In this document: positions 1-8,614 of the stretch, piece after piece
Layout: the number at the start of each line of letters is the position of its first letter
Position numbering within the stretch: the first letter of the stretch is position 1
Assembly (NCBI RefSeq): GCF_000261365.1
Contig: NZ_AJVC01000003.1
Span: 1,488,001 to 1,552,000, forward strand
Reading direction: 5' to 3'
DNA length: 64,000 nt
Origin: Herbaspirillum sp. GW103
GTDB taxonomy: Bacteria; Pseudomonadota; Gammaproteobacteria; Burkholderiales; Burkholderiaceae_D
Notes under the pieces: generated by a model
What the model was told of the DNA's origin: nothing
The model's database searches: none
The model's input: only the letters and a program-made list of their open reading frames with translations
Made by a program: the position numbers and the translations under genes

Positions 1-792
1 CCGGCGCGGCAGTTGTGCCGCCTCAGGCGCCTGCGCCTGTTCGCTCCAGTCGTTGTAGCCGCGCGGGGTAAAGATCCAGTCGCGCTTGCGCTGCGTAAAG
101 CGGTTGCCGATGACGATCGAGGTCAGCATGTCGAACTGCAGGCCGGGCAATTCATCCAGGCGATGAATGGAGACCTGCTGCCCTGGGCGATAGGCATTGC
201 GCACCACCCCGCACAGGGTATGCGGGGCCTTGTGTTCCAGCATCAGTTGCAGGATGCGGTAGACGCCCTCCTGCCGTCCCGCGCTCTGCACGTTGTAGAG
301 CACGCAGGCCAGGTCCGCCTGGGCGATGTGACTGGCGCGCTGCTCGATCCATGACCACGGGCACAGCAGGTTGGACAGCGACAAGGTGGCGAAATCATGC
401 GACAGCGGCGAACCCAGCAGCGAGGCGCAGGCATTGGCCGAGGTCACGCCGGGGATGATATTGACCTCGAAGCTATCGTCCTCGCGCATGTCGTCGAAGG
501 CCAGGGCGGCCATGGCGTAAATGCCGATGTCGCCGCTGGAGATCAGGGCCACGCGCCGCCCCGCACGGGCCTGTTCGATGGCCAGCAAGGCGCGCTCGCG
601 CTCCTGGGTCAGCGGCGGAGTATGAATCTCCTTGCCCTCGATATGCGCGGCGATCCAGCGCAGGTACAACGCGTAGGCGACGATGACCTCGCTCTCGCGC
701 AAGGCTTCAATGGCGCGCGGGATGATCATCTCTTCGAAACCGGGGCCGACCGAGACCAGGTTCAATACGCCTTTTTTCTTGACTGCTTCCAT
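1..792 (-). CDS. cobJ: Precorrin-3B C17-methyltransferase CobJ/CbiH, 3' end cut by window edge
   Basis: SAM-dependent methyltransferase of corrin ring contraction, cytosolic. The frame is open from the ATG to the window edge (264 codons visible) with no stop. The N-terminus MEAVKKKGVLNLVSVGPGFE carries the glycine-rich start of tetrapyrrole methylases, and the conserved SSGDIGIYAMAA and IIPGVTSANACAS motifs follow. Family members are about 250 residues, so the catalytic domain is probably nearly complete here, but a C-terminal extension or fusion cannot be excluded. It is the last visible gene of the riboswitch-led cobalamin operon, 19 bp after cbiG. The alternative, another methylase of the family such as CobM, is already represented nearby and fits less well. 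Confidence 0.88.
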   Translation of the reverse strand, partial: MEAVKKKGVLNLVSVGPGFEEMIIPRAIEALRESEVIVAYALYLRWIAAHIEGKEIHTPPLTQERERALLAIEQARAGRRVALISSGDIGIYAMAALAFDDMREDDSFEVNIIPGVTSANACASLLGSPLSHDFATLSLSNLLCPWSWIEQRASHIAQADLACVLYNVQSAGRQEGVYRILQLMLEHKAPHTLCGVVRNAYRPGQQVSIHRLDELPGLQFDMLTSIVIGNRFTQRKRDWIFTPRGYNDWSEQAQAPEAAQLPRR

Positions 793-811
793 CGGGTTTC
801 CTGCAAATGAT

Positions 812-1615
812 TTACGGATTTTTTATGGAACTGCGCCAGCCATCGCCATCGTCGACGATGGCCACGGTCACGCCCTCCAGCGCGCTCTTGCCCAGCAACA
901 GCCGTCCACGCGGACTGGCGATCAAGGCCGCCGGCTCGCACACGCCCTCCACGCCCACGTTCTGGCGCACCCAGTCCGAGGGCTTGCCCACCCAGGCGCG
1001 CTGGGCGATCTGCTGGCGCGCGATCACGCGCAAGGGCAAGCCATGCGTGGCGCAAAAGGCCAGCAGGCCGGGTTCCCCGGCCTTGATATCGATGGTGGCC
1101 ACTTCGCGCACCTGGGACAGTGCGGCACCGGGGCACTGTTCCAGTGCCTGCGCGACGGCACGACCGATCTGCTCGGCCGAGGCCAGCTTGCGGCAGCCGA
1201 TGCCCAGCACCAGCGGCTTGACGGCTTCGGTCGCGGTGGTCACCACCGGCTGCGCGCCCGTGATCTGGGCCACGCGATAGGCCAGGCTGTTGGCACCGCC
1301 TTCATGCCCTGCCAACAAGGGGATGGCAAAACGTCCCGCCTCATCCAGCACCACCAGGGCGGGATCCCGATGCTTGTCCTGCGGCTGGCCGTCGAGGAAG
1401 CGCACGGCAATGCCGGTCGCACCAATCATGATCCACTGCCGGTGGCGGCGGTAGGCCAGAGCAAACTGCTGGCGCTGCGACAGGCCGCCCTCTGCATGAA
1501 GCCAGGGGCGGTAGAGTTCACCGCCCAGGCAGTCCTGCAAGTGCATGGCCAGTGCCACCGCCTCGGCGCGCACGGGCCACAGGCCCAGGTCTGCCGGGAC
1601 GACGGGCGGATTCAT
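812..1615 (-). CDS. cbiG: Cobalt-precorrin-5A hydrolase CbiG (CbiG/CobE family)
   Basis: Opens the delta-lactone of (cobalt-)precorrin-5A, releasing acetaldehyde. The 267-residue product has the CbiG core motif GHEGGANSLAYRVAQITGAQ followed by VVTTATE in the middle, and a CobE-like C-terminal domain beginning GIGCRKLASAEQIGRAVAQ. The chosen ATG overlaps the cobM stop (ATGA), the junction style of the whole operon; a much longer upstream reading is only the shadow of cobM in another frame. CbiG is the ring-opening enzyme of the cobalt-early route, although CobE-like halves also occur in aerobic clusters. Only the N-terminus before the core is weakly conserved. Confidence 0.85.
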   Translation of the reverse strand: MNPPVVPADLGLWPVRAEAVALAMHLQDCLGGELYRPWLHAEGGLSQRQQFALAYRRHRQWIMIGATGIAVRFLDGQPQDKHRDPALVVLDEAGRFAIPLLAGHEGGANSLAYRVAQITGAQPVVTTATEAVKPLVLGIGCRKLASAEQIGRAVAQALEQCPGAALSQVREVATIDIKAGEPGLLAFCATHGLPLRVIARQQIAQRAWVGKPSDWVRQNVGVEGVCEPAALIASPRGRLLLGKSALEGVTVAIVDDGDGWRSSIKNP

Positions 1616-2388
1616 GCGGCATCCTTGTTCTTCTTGACCACGCGGAAGAGGTGCGTGAAGTCCTTGGAGTACAGACTGGATTCGGCCACCTGCTCCTTGT
1701 TCAGCGCGGCACCGACCAGCATCATGGTGGTGAGATTCCACTCCCCGCGCTTGTTCTCTTCCAGCACCTTGTCGAGCCGGCCCTGATAGACGCGCTGCTC
1801 CGGCCAGGTGGCGCGATAGACCAGCGTGACGGGCGTCTCGGGGGGATAGTGCAGCAGCAGGTCGGTGACGATCTTCTTCAGGTGCGGCCCGGACAGGAAG
1901 ATGCACATGGTCGCCCGGTGCGCGGCCAGCGAGGCAATCGATTCCGATTCGGGCACCGCCGAGGCACGGCCCGAGACACGGGTCAGAATCACGCTCTGCG
2001 ACACTTCCGGCTTGGTCAGTTCAGCCGACACGGCGGCCGCCGCAGCGGTGAAGGACGACACGCCCGGCACCACTTCATAGGCGATGCCCAGGGCATCGAG
2101 CCGCCGCATCTGTTCCGCCGTCGCCCCGTAGATCGCCGGGTCGCCCGAATGCAGGCGCACCACGTCGATACCCTGTTGCTGCGCACGCACGTAGCAGGCC
2201 TGCTGCTGCTCCAGATCGAGTGCGGCGGTGTCGACAATCTCGGCCTCGGGGTGGCAATGTTCCAGCAAGGCGGTGGGCACCAGCGAACCGGCGTACAGCA
2301 CCATACGCACCTGGCCCAGCAGGCGTGCACCGCGCAGGGTGATGAGGTCGGCTGCACCGGGACCGGCGCCGACGAAATAGACTTTCAT
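1612..2388 (-). CDS. cobM: Precorrin-4 C11-methyltransferase CobM/CbiF
   Basis: Transfers a methyl group from SAM to C11 of (cobalt-)precorrin-4. The product is 258 residues, normal for the family. It starts MKVYFVGAGPGAADLITLRG, the SAM-binding GxGPG loop, and carries LHSGDPAIYGATAEQM and VVPGVSSFTAAAAA, all diagnostic of CobM/CbiF. The ATG sits 4 bases inside the end of cobI (ATGA overlap), and the stop overlaps the cbiG start in the same way, so translation is probably coupled along the operon. Confidence 0.93.
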   Translation of the reverse strand: MKVYFVGAGPGAADLITLRGARLLGQVRMVLYAGSLVPTALLEHCHPEAEIVDTAALDLEQQQACYVRAQQQGIDVVRLHSGDPAIYGATAEQMRRLDALGIAYEVVPGVSSFTAAAAAVSAELTKPEVSQSVILTRVSGRASAVPESESIASLAAHRATMCIFLSGPHLKKIVTDLLLHYPPETPVTLVYRATWPEQRVYQGRLDKVLEENKRGEWNLTTMMLVGAALNKEQVAESSLYSKDFTHLFRVVKKNKDAA

Positions 2389-3143
2389 GGATTTCCTTTC
2401 GATGATGCTTGCGGCGCGCGGTGACGTTGCGCCTGCGCCGTCTTGCGGATCAGCAGCACGGCCAGGTAGCCGCTCGCCTCTGCCGCATCCAGCGTGGTGA
2501 GGTCGCTGACCAGCACTTCGCCATCCAGCCCGATGCGACGGGCAAAGCCGCAATGCTGCGCAATGTCCATCTCGCGCAGCAGCGCCAGCACCCAGGGCAG
2601 GCGCGCGCCGACCTTCATCAGCACCACGATGTCGTGGCTCTCGATCTCGGCCTGCAGGGTCGCCGCATCTTCCGGGCAAGGCAGGATCAGCGTGCGCTCC
2701 TTGCCCACGCCCAGCGGCCATTCCAGCGCGGCGGCAGCAGCGGCATAACTGGTGATGCCTGGCAAGGTCACGCAGTCGCACTCGGGATAGAGATCGCGCA
2801 CGGCAGCCAGCACATAGCCGTAGGTGGAATAGGTCAGCGCATCGCCGATGGTGAGATAGACCACCTGCAGGCCCTGCCGCAATTGTTCGGACAACTGCTG
2901 GCCGAGCCGGGCGTAATGTTCCTGCAGGACCTGACGATCCGGGTCCATGTTGAATTCGATCTCGCACAGACGGCTGCGGTCGAACTCCACGCCCTCCAGG
3001 CATTGCAGGGCCACCGACAGCTCGGCCCCGCGTGCACGCGGAATGTAGATCAGGTCGGCGCTGCGCAGCGCAGCGATGGCTGCCAGCGGCAGGTAGCCTG
3101 CGGGGCCGGGGCCGACACCGATGCCGGTCAGACGCCCGCTCAT
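2385..3143 (-). CDS. cobI: Precorrin-2 C20-methyltransferase CobI/CbiL
   Basis: First peripheral methylation of the corrin pathway, precorrin-2 (or cobalt-precorrin-2) to precorrin-3. The 252-residue protein begins MSGRLTGIGVGPGPAGYLPL and has VYLTIGDALTYSTYGYV, the CobI version of the methylase GDP loop, and TLPGITSYAAAAAA. The start is the ATG whose first bases overlap the cbiD stop (ATGA); an upstream in-frame extension lies entirely inside cbiD and lacks family similarity. Conventional length, no missing motif. Confidence 0.92.
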   Translation of the reverse strand: MSGRLTGIGVGPGPAGYLPLAAIAALRSADLIYIPRARGAELSVALQCLEGVEFDRSRLCEIEFNMDPDRQVLQEHYARLGQQLSEQLRQGLQVVYLTIGDALTYSTYGYVLAAVRDLYPECDCVTLPGITSYAAAAAALEWPLGVGKERTLILPCPEDAATLQAEIESHDIVVLMKVGARLPWVLALLREMDIAQHCGFARRIGLDGEVLVSDLTTLDAAEASGYLAVLLIRKTAQAQRHRAPQASSKGNP

Positions 3144-4330
3144 GCGCCTGCCCCCAGTTGCTCTCCATCGAGGTCGAACAGGCGCACTTCGATGCGTTGC
3201 ACTGCCGGCACGCGCGCATGGGCAAGCACGGCGATGCGGGTTTCGATCTCGCGCCACAGGCGGCGCGACAGTCCGACGTCCTGCTGGCGGACCAGTTCTA
3301 TGATTGCTTCCACCGTATTGGCTTCCTTCATCTGCTGCAGCAGGGTGGCGTCAAACAGCACGCCCTGCCCTGCCGTATTCATTTCTTCAGCCACGCGGGC
3401 CACGCCCTGCATGGCCATGTTGCTCTTGCTGGAATGCGTATCCCACACCCCATCCAATACCTTGGCCAGCTTGCCGGGATGCCCGGCCAGCCACAGCAGC
3501 GGCAGTGTCCTGCCCTCCTCGGCCAGCGCCTTCTGGGTGAAGTCCAGCGCATCGCCCAGGAAATTGGCGATCTGCACGCTGCGCTTGTCCGGCAGGCCCA
3601 GTGTCTGCGCCACGAAGACGCGGCCGATCTTGCCCGGCAGGTAGGCCACCGTATCCCCCGGCGCACAGGCGGCCAGGGCCACGCGGATGTAGACCTCGAT
3701 GGAAGCGATCCAGGAGGCCATGGACATCGGCTCCACGATGCCGGAGGTGCCCAGGATGGAAATGCCGCCGACGATACCCAGCTTGGGATTGAAGGTCTTG
3801 GGCGCAATGGCGAGGCCCTCGCGGCAACCGATGGTCAGATCAAAACCGCAGGCTGGTTCGCCCGACTGCAACTCCGCCAGCACCTCTGCCACGGCGGCCC
3901 GCATCATGGCGCGCGGCACCGGGTTGATGGCGGGTTCACCGACGGCCACGCGCAAGCCCGGCATGGTGGCCGTGCCCACGCCCTGGCCCGCAAAGAAACG
4001 GATCTCCCCTGCCGCATTGCGCCGCACCTGTGCCACGATGGTGGCGCCGTGCGTATTGTCGGGATCGTCTCCGCCGTCCTTGAGCACCTCGGCCTGGGCG
4101 GTATCGGCATCGATCAGCGTGACCGTCTTGATTGGTACGCTCAGATAATGCAGTCCATCCGGCAGGCTGACTTCGGCGTGCTGCACGCTCATGCCGCCCA
4201 GCAGGCGATAGAGTGCGGCGCGTACCGCTGCGGTCGCGCAACTGCCGGTGCTGCGGCCACGACGCAAGCCATTGGGGGCGAGTACGGCGAGGTCATACTC
4301 GGCCCGTTGCAGCTCGGGGGGCGCGTCCAT
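3140..4330 (-). CDS. cbiD: Cobalt-precorrin-5B C1-methyltransferase CbiD
   Basis: Methylates C1 after acetaldehyde release, the counterpart of CobF in the classical aerobic pathway. The protein is 396 residues, slightly longer than typical CbiD (about 360-380). Near the N-terminus RRGRSTGSCATAAVRAAL is the CbiD signature (GxxTGxCAtAA), and further along are the family motifs FFAGQGVGTATMPGL and IGIVGGISILGTSGIVEPMS-like segments. The ATG overlaps the last base of the upstream fusion gene's TAA (TAATG), and its TGA overlaps the cobI ATG. CbiD together with CbiG points to the cobalt-early type of ring chemistry. Confidence 0.92.
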   Translation of the reverse strand: MDAPPELQRAEYDLAVLAPNGLRRGRSTGSCATAAVRAALYRLLGGMSVQHAEVSLPDGLHYLSVPIKTVTLIDADTAQAEVLKDGGDDPDNTHGATIVAQVRRNAAGEIRFFAGQGVGTATMPGLRVAVGEPAINPVPRAMMRAAVAEVLAELQSGEPACGFDLTIGCREGLAIAPKTFNPKLGIVGGISILGTSGIVEPMSMASWIASIEVYIRVALAACAPGDTVAYLPGKIGRVFVAQTLGLPDKRSVQIANFLGDALDFTQKALAEEGRTLPLLWLAGHPGKLAKVLDGVWDTHSSKSNMAMQGVARVAEEMNTAGQGVLFDATLLQQMKEANTVEAIIELVRQQDVGLSRRLWREIETRIAVLAHARVPAVQRIEVRLFDLDGEQLGAGA

Positions 4331-5907
4331 TACTGCACACTTTCGCTCTGCGCTTCCTGGGCGACCAGCCAGGCGATGGCATCGATCATCAGGGCATTGA
4401 CCACGCTGGCCGCCCAGGGCGAACCACCGCGCGTGCCGCTGTTGGTGATGCGCGGCACCTGCAGGCAGCGACGCAGTTCCTCCTTGCTCTCGCGCGTGCC
4501 GACGAAACCGACCGGCAAGCCGATCACCAGTTGCGGACGCCAGCCGTGCTCGCGGATCAGGCGTACCGCCTCGGTGATGGCGGTGGGTGCATCGCCGATG
4601 GCCAGCACCAGGTCATTGCCGAACTTCTGCCAGGCACGGCGAATCCCCGCCGCCGAGCGCGTCATGCCCAGGTTCCGGGCCATCAGGTGCGATTCGGGAT
4701 CATGTACGCCGCACCATGTCTCTACGCCCAGCTGTTGCAGCACCGCGCGCTTGAGACCGGTTTGCACCATGGTCACATCAGTGACGACTCGCTTGGTGCG
4801 CAGCAGTGCTTTCATCCCGGCCTGAACCGCACCAGCGGAAAAATAGATTTCATCGGCCACGGCGAAGTCGCCGCTGGTATGGACCAGGCGCTGCAAGACG
4901 GTCAGCTGCTCGGGCGGGAAGCCGCCCCAGTCGCGCCCGGCCTGGATGATTTCCATGCTCTCGGCTTCGATGGGATGCGCTACGTAAGGGGCGGTGCCCG
5001 TGACGGCCGGGGCCTGCTGCTCGCGCGCAGAAAGATCGCGCACCTGCAAGTGATGTGCCCGCTGCGGCTCGCCGACCTGCTGCTCGAAACCGACGATCTG
5101 CACCCGGTACTTGCAGAGCGTGCAGTTCATGGCGGCGCGGCCTTCGGCGGCATCGCGGGCGCGTTCCAGCATGACATCGGCCACGTGCGCATGCACGCCC
5201 AGATAAGCGGCCTTGAGCACTTCCACACCCGGCTCGCGCAGCATCAGCTCGTCGGCGGCGGCATAGATGCGCTTGACCAGCACACCATCGAAGAGGAAGA
5301 ACGGCAGCACCACCAGCCGCTGCCAGCCTTCACCGGCAGCCCGCGAGAGGCCATCCCGCACCAGCGGCGTGGCCGTGCCCGAGAAGCAGACTTTGACGCC
5401 GCCAAAGCCCATGCCCTCCTGCACCATGCGCGCCAGCTTGGCGATCTCGCCATTGGCATCGGGATCGGTGGTACCGCGCCCGACCAGCACCAGACAGGCA
5501 TCCTGGCGATGGATGATTTCTTCAGAAGCGGCCTCGGCTTCCACCACGCGCTGCTGTACCAGTTGCAGCAGCAGCGGATGCAGATCCATGGGCGCGCCGA
5601 AATGGAAATCGACCTGCGGATAATCCCGCGCCAGCGCCAGCAGTTCGGCTGGCATGTCGTTCTTGGCATGACGCGCCCCCAGCAGCACACCGGGTACCAC
5701 GGCCACGTCGGTGGCGCCCTCGGCCACGCAGGCGGCGGCAGCCTCCGAGATGGTGGGCGCGGCAAATTCCAGATAGCCATGGCGCACGATGCGTCCCTCG
5801 GCGCGTTCACGCACCAGCGCTACCAGCGCCTCGAATTCGCGCAGGGCATCGGGATCGCGGCTGCCGTGGCCGGCGATCACCACGGCTGACTTGCGCGGGC
5901 TGTTCAT
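4330..5907 (-). CDS. cbiX-cbiC: Fused sirohydrochlorin cobaltochelatase CbiX and precorrin-8X methylmutase CbiC/CobH
   Basis: A 525-residue bifunctional protein. Residues 1 to about 255 are a two-module CbiX-like chelatase starting with [20 protein letters not shown] (His14 is the probable metal-binding residue) and a second [17 protein letters not shown] short linker holds CTLCKYRV (Cys262 and Cys265), a possible Fe-S or metal site. From about residue 305 comes the methylmutase, [14 protein letters not shown] onward, which moves the C11 methyl group to C12. The ATG was chosen because it overlaps the cbiE stop (ATGA). It is odd to find an early cobalt-inserting chelatase in the same operon as the late chelatase CobN. 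Confidence 0.9.
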   Translation of the reverse strand: MNSPRKSAVVIAGHGSRDPDALREFEALVALVRERAEGRIVRHGYLEFAAPTISEAAAACVAEGATDVAVVPGVLLGARHAKNDMPAELLALARDYPQVDFHFGAPMDLHPLLLQLVQQRVVEAEAASEEIIHRQDACLVLVGRGTTDPDANGEIAKLARMVQEGMGFGGVKVCFSGTATPLVRDGLSRAAGEGWQRLVVLPFFLFDGVLVKRIYAAADELMLREPGVEVLKAAYLGVHAHVADVMLERARDAAEGRAAMNCTLCKYRVQIVGFEQQVGEPQRAHHLQVRDLSAREQQAPAVTGTAPYVAHPIEAESMEIIQAGRDWGGFPPEQLTVLQRLVHTSGDFAVADEIYFSAGAVQAGMKALLRTKRVVTDVTMVQTGLKRAVLQQLGVETWCGVHDPESHLMARNLGMTRSAAGIRRAWQKFGNDLVLAIGDAPTAITEAVRLIREHGWRPQLVIGLPVGFVGTRESKEELRRCLQVPRITNSGTRGGSPWAASVVNALMIDAIAWLVAQEAQSESVQ

Positions 5908-6626
5908 GCCGTGGCTCCGCTGGCTGCTTGCGGCGGTGGTTCGATCTGGCTGGCCATGGGCGTGAGCGTGCGGATGAGCATGATGCTCATGTCGCTGAAT
6001 TCCTGGTCGGCACAGTCGGCCAGCTTGCCATGCCATTCGGCGTCGCCCCGGGTGAGGTTTTCCCAGACTTCCGCGGGATGGTCCGGGCTGACCCCTTGTT
6101 GCAGCAAATAGGTGGCGATGTGACGCGGCATGAAGGAGCGCGCCGCATCCCACGGACAGGGGATGACGATGGCATTGCGTCCATCGTTCAAGACGTTCAC
6201 CAGATGGCGCTTGAAGGGCTCCAGATCGCCGCGCCGGTGGAAGGTGATGAACGTTGTTTCATCAAAGCACACACGCGCCCTGGAGGCGAGGATCTGGGCC
6301 GAGGAAATGCCCGGCAGGGTTTCCACGCGATGGCCACAGGCGCGCTCCACCCGTTCCAGATACTGGAAGCCGCTGAAGTGGATATCGCCCATGAAGACCA
6401 CCACGCAGCGCTTGCCGGCGTGATGCAGGGCGGCGACTTCGTCGAGCCTGGCAACCTGATCGCGGTAACCCATCAGCACCACTTGCGCGCTGGCGGGGAT
6501 GAGGTCCTTGACCACATCGACCACGGCATTGAAGCCGGCCACCACGTCGGCATTGCGGATCAGGTCCGCGCCGCGCAGGGTCAGGTAGGAATGGTCGCCG
6601 GGACCGGCGCCGATGCAGATGATCAT
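5904..6626 (-). CDS. cbiE: Precorrin-6Y/cobalt-precorrin-7 C5-methyltransferase CbiE
   Basis: SAM-dependent methylation at C5, the CbiE half of CobL. The 240-residue product starts [20 protein letters not shown] and includes [16 protein letters not shown] at the GDP-loop position and [14 protein letters not shown], typical of CbiE. The usual partner CbiT (C15 methylation and decarboxylation) is neither fused to it nor present in the window, so it may lie past the left edge. The ATG follows a GGAAAGAAC ribosome site a few bases downstream of the chelatase gene's stop. Somewhat longer than stand-alone CbiE (about 200 residues) through a C-terminal tail. Confidence 0.85.
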   Translation of the reverse strand: MIICIGAGPGDHSYLTLRGADLIRNADVVAGFNAVVDVVKDLIPASAQVVLMGYRDQVARLDEVAALHHAGKRCVVVFMGDIHFSGFQYLERVERACGHRVETLPGISSAQILASRARVCFDETTFITFHRRGDLEPFKRHLVNVLNDGRNAIVIPCPWDAARSFMPRHIATYLLQQGVSPDHPAEVWENLTRGDAEWHGKLADCADQEFSDMSIMLIRTLTPMASQIEPPPQAASGATA

Positions 6627-6637
6627 GTTCTTTCCTT

Positions 6638-8614
6638 TCAGCGCGCGCCCAGTTGCGCGCGCACGGTCAACGCCAGGGCGTCGCCGGTCAGTTGTTCCAG
6701 GGTCAGGCAAGGCGCACCCAGCGCCTCGGCCAGTTGCGCCGCGCGGCCCAGGCGCAGGTAGCCGGATTCGGTATCGAGCACCAGCGCGGGCACGCCTTGC
6801 GCAGCCAGGGTCTGTGCGACCTGCAGGGTTTCGCTCCAGGGGTCGCCGCTGCTGCCGGGCAGGCTGACGTTGGCCTTGCCGTCGGACAGGATCACCAGCA
6901 GGGGCGGTGCTTCCTGCATCTGTTGTTGCAGCATCTGCGCCGCCAGTTGCAGCGCATGCGGCAGCGGTGTGCGGCCCCCGGTGGGCAGTTCGCGCAGGCC
7001 CTGCTCGGCCAGGTCGGCGCTGCGGGTCGGGGCCAGCAGCAATTGCGCCTGCTCGCCACGGAAGGCGATCACGGCCAGTTGATCACGGCGCTGGTAGGCA
7101 TCGGTCAGCAAGGCCAGGACCGCACCCTTGACTGCTTCCATGCGGCGCTGTGCGGCCATGGAACCGGAGGCATCCACGACGAAGACGATCAGGTTGGCGC
7201 CGCGTCCGCTGCGGACCTGACGATGCAGGTCGGCGCGGGTGATGCTCAGTGGCTCGCCTGTCTCACCGGCCAGGGCGCCCCGGACGGCAGCGCTGCGCAG
7301 GGTGGCACCGATGGCCAGCCGGTCCGGATTGGCGTCCGGTACGGCGCGCACGGCGCTGCCCCGGCTGGCATCGGCCACGGCACTGCGGCGGCCGCTGGCC
7401 ACGTTGGCCGATGCCTGGGCCGTGGCGGCGACGCTGATCTTGCGGGCCGTTCCGGGGGCGGCGATGGCGAAGGTCTGTTGACCACCCTCGCCTTGCTGTT
7501 CTTGCGAAGCATCTTCAGACGGCGGCGGCTCGGCCGGTTCTTGATCCGGCGACGCGTCACCGCAACCTTGCTGTTGTGGCGGTTCAGGCTGGCGCGCCTG
7601 GTCGACCAGTTCATCGAGCTTGTCCTCATCCATGCCGCTCTGCTCGAAGGGCTTGCGACGGCGGCGATGCGGCAGTACCAGCAAGGCGGCCGCGCGCACA
7701 TCGTCCGGGGTGACACGTGTGCGCGCCTGCAAGGCCGCGATGGCGCGCGCGGCCTTGTGCATGACGATGTCGGCGCGCAGGCTGGCCACCTCGAACTCGC
7801 AGCAGAGATGGCTGCTCAGTTCCAGCATGGGATCGTCCAGCACCACCTCGGCCAGCAGACCTTGCGCCTCGGCGACCTGGAGGCGCAAGGCGTCCTGCTG
7901 CGACTGCCAGCGTTCGGCAAAGGCGGCGGGATCGGATTCGAAGGCGATGCGCCGGCGCACCACCTCGGCGCGTACGGTCTTGTCGGTCGGTGCGCTCACT
8001 TCCACCATGAGGCCAAAGCGGTCCAGCAGTTGCGGCCGCAAGTCGCCCTCTTCCAGATTCATGGTGCCGATCAGCGTGAAGCGTGCCGGGTGACTGATGG
8101 ACAGCCCCTCGCGCTGCACCGAATTCACCCCCATGGCCGCCACGTCCAACAGCACGTCCACCAGGTGATCGGCCAGCAGATTGACTTCATCGATGTAGAG
8201 GATGCCGCGATGGGCCGCCGCCAGCAGGCCCGGCTGGAACGCACGCTGGCCGCCTTGCAGGGCCTGTTGCAGATCGAGCGAACCGAGTACGCGGTCTTCG
8301 GTGGCCCCCAGTGGCAGGTTCACGAAGGGGACGGTGGCCGGAAAGTGTACGGGTGCTGTATTGCACACTGTACAGGCAGTAGCCGGCTGACCGGGCGCGC
8401 AGTGGAAGGCACAGCCCTCGGCCAGGGTGATGGCCGGCAACACCTGGGTCAGACCGCGTGCGGCGGTACTCTTGGCGCTGCCCTTGTCACCGCGCACCAG
8501 CACGCCACCGATGGACGGATCGACTGCGCACAGCAGCAGCGCCTGCTTCAGCAGCGGCTGGCCGACGATGGCGGCAAAGGGATAAGACGCGGGGCCGTTG
8601 ACTGCTGCGCTCAT
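6638..8614 (-). CDS. Fused ChlI/ChlD-type cobaltochelatase AAA+ / VWA subunit
   Basis: The ATPase and adaptor subunits of a CobN-type cobaltochelatase in one 658-residue chain, replacing separate CobS and CobT. The AAA+ domain has Walker A GDKGSAKS (residues 42-49) and Walker B ILYIDEVN (138-145). Between them is a four-cysteine cluster (Cys68, 72, 81, 84), possibly metal-binding. A Gln/Pro/Glu-rich acidic linker (about 340-385) leads to a von Willebrand A domain with MIDAS motif DASGS (481-485). The start overlaps the cobN stop (ATGA). Related to magnesium chelatase BchI/BchD, but the cobalamin context makes cobalt the likely metal. Confidence 0.9.
   Translation of the reverse strand: MSAAVNGPASYPFAAIVGQPLLKQALLLCAVDPSIGGVLVRGDKGSAKSTAARGLTQVLPAITLAEGCAFHCAPGQPATACTVCNTAPVHFPATVPFVNLPLGATEDRVLGSLDLQQALQGGQRAFQPGLLAAAHRGILYIDEVNLLADHLVDVLLDVAAMGVNSVQREGLSISHPARFTLIGTMNLEEGDLRPQLLDRFGLMVEVSAPTDKTVRAEVVRRRIAFESDPAAFAERWQSQQDALRLQVAEAQGLLAEVVLDDPMLELSSHLCCEFEVASLRADIVMHKAARAIAALQARTRVTPDDVRAAALLVLPHRRRRKPFEQSGMDEDKLDELVDQARQPEPPQQQGCGDASPDQEPAEPPPSEDASQEQQGEGGQQTFAIAAPGTARKISVAATAQASANVASGRRSAVADASRGSAVRAVPDANPDRLAIGATLRSAAVRGALAGETGEPLSITRADLHRQVRSGRGANLIVFVVDASGSMAAQRRMEAVKGAVLALLTDAYQRRDQLAVIAFRGEQAQLLLAPTRSADLAEQGLRELPTGGRTPLPHALQLAAQMLQQQMQEAPPLLVILSDGKANVSLPGSSGDPWSETLQVAQTLAAQGVPALVLDTESGYLRLGRAAQLAEALGAPCLTLEQLTGDALALTVRAQLGAR

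Noticed and set aside
1612..3225. A 537-residue fusion of an Arg-rich N-terminus with CobM
   Set aside because: The first half is cobI read in the wrong frame; the CobM signature begins at the ATG overlapping the cobI stop.
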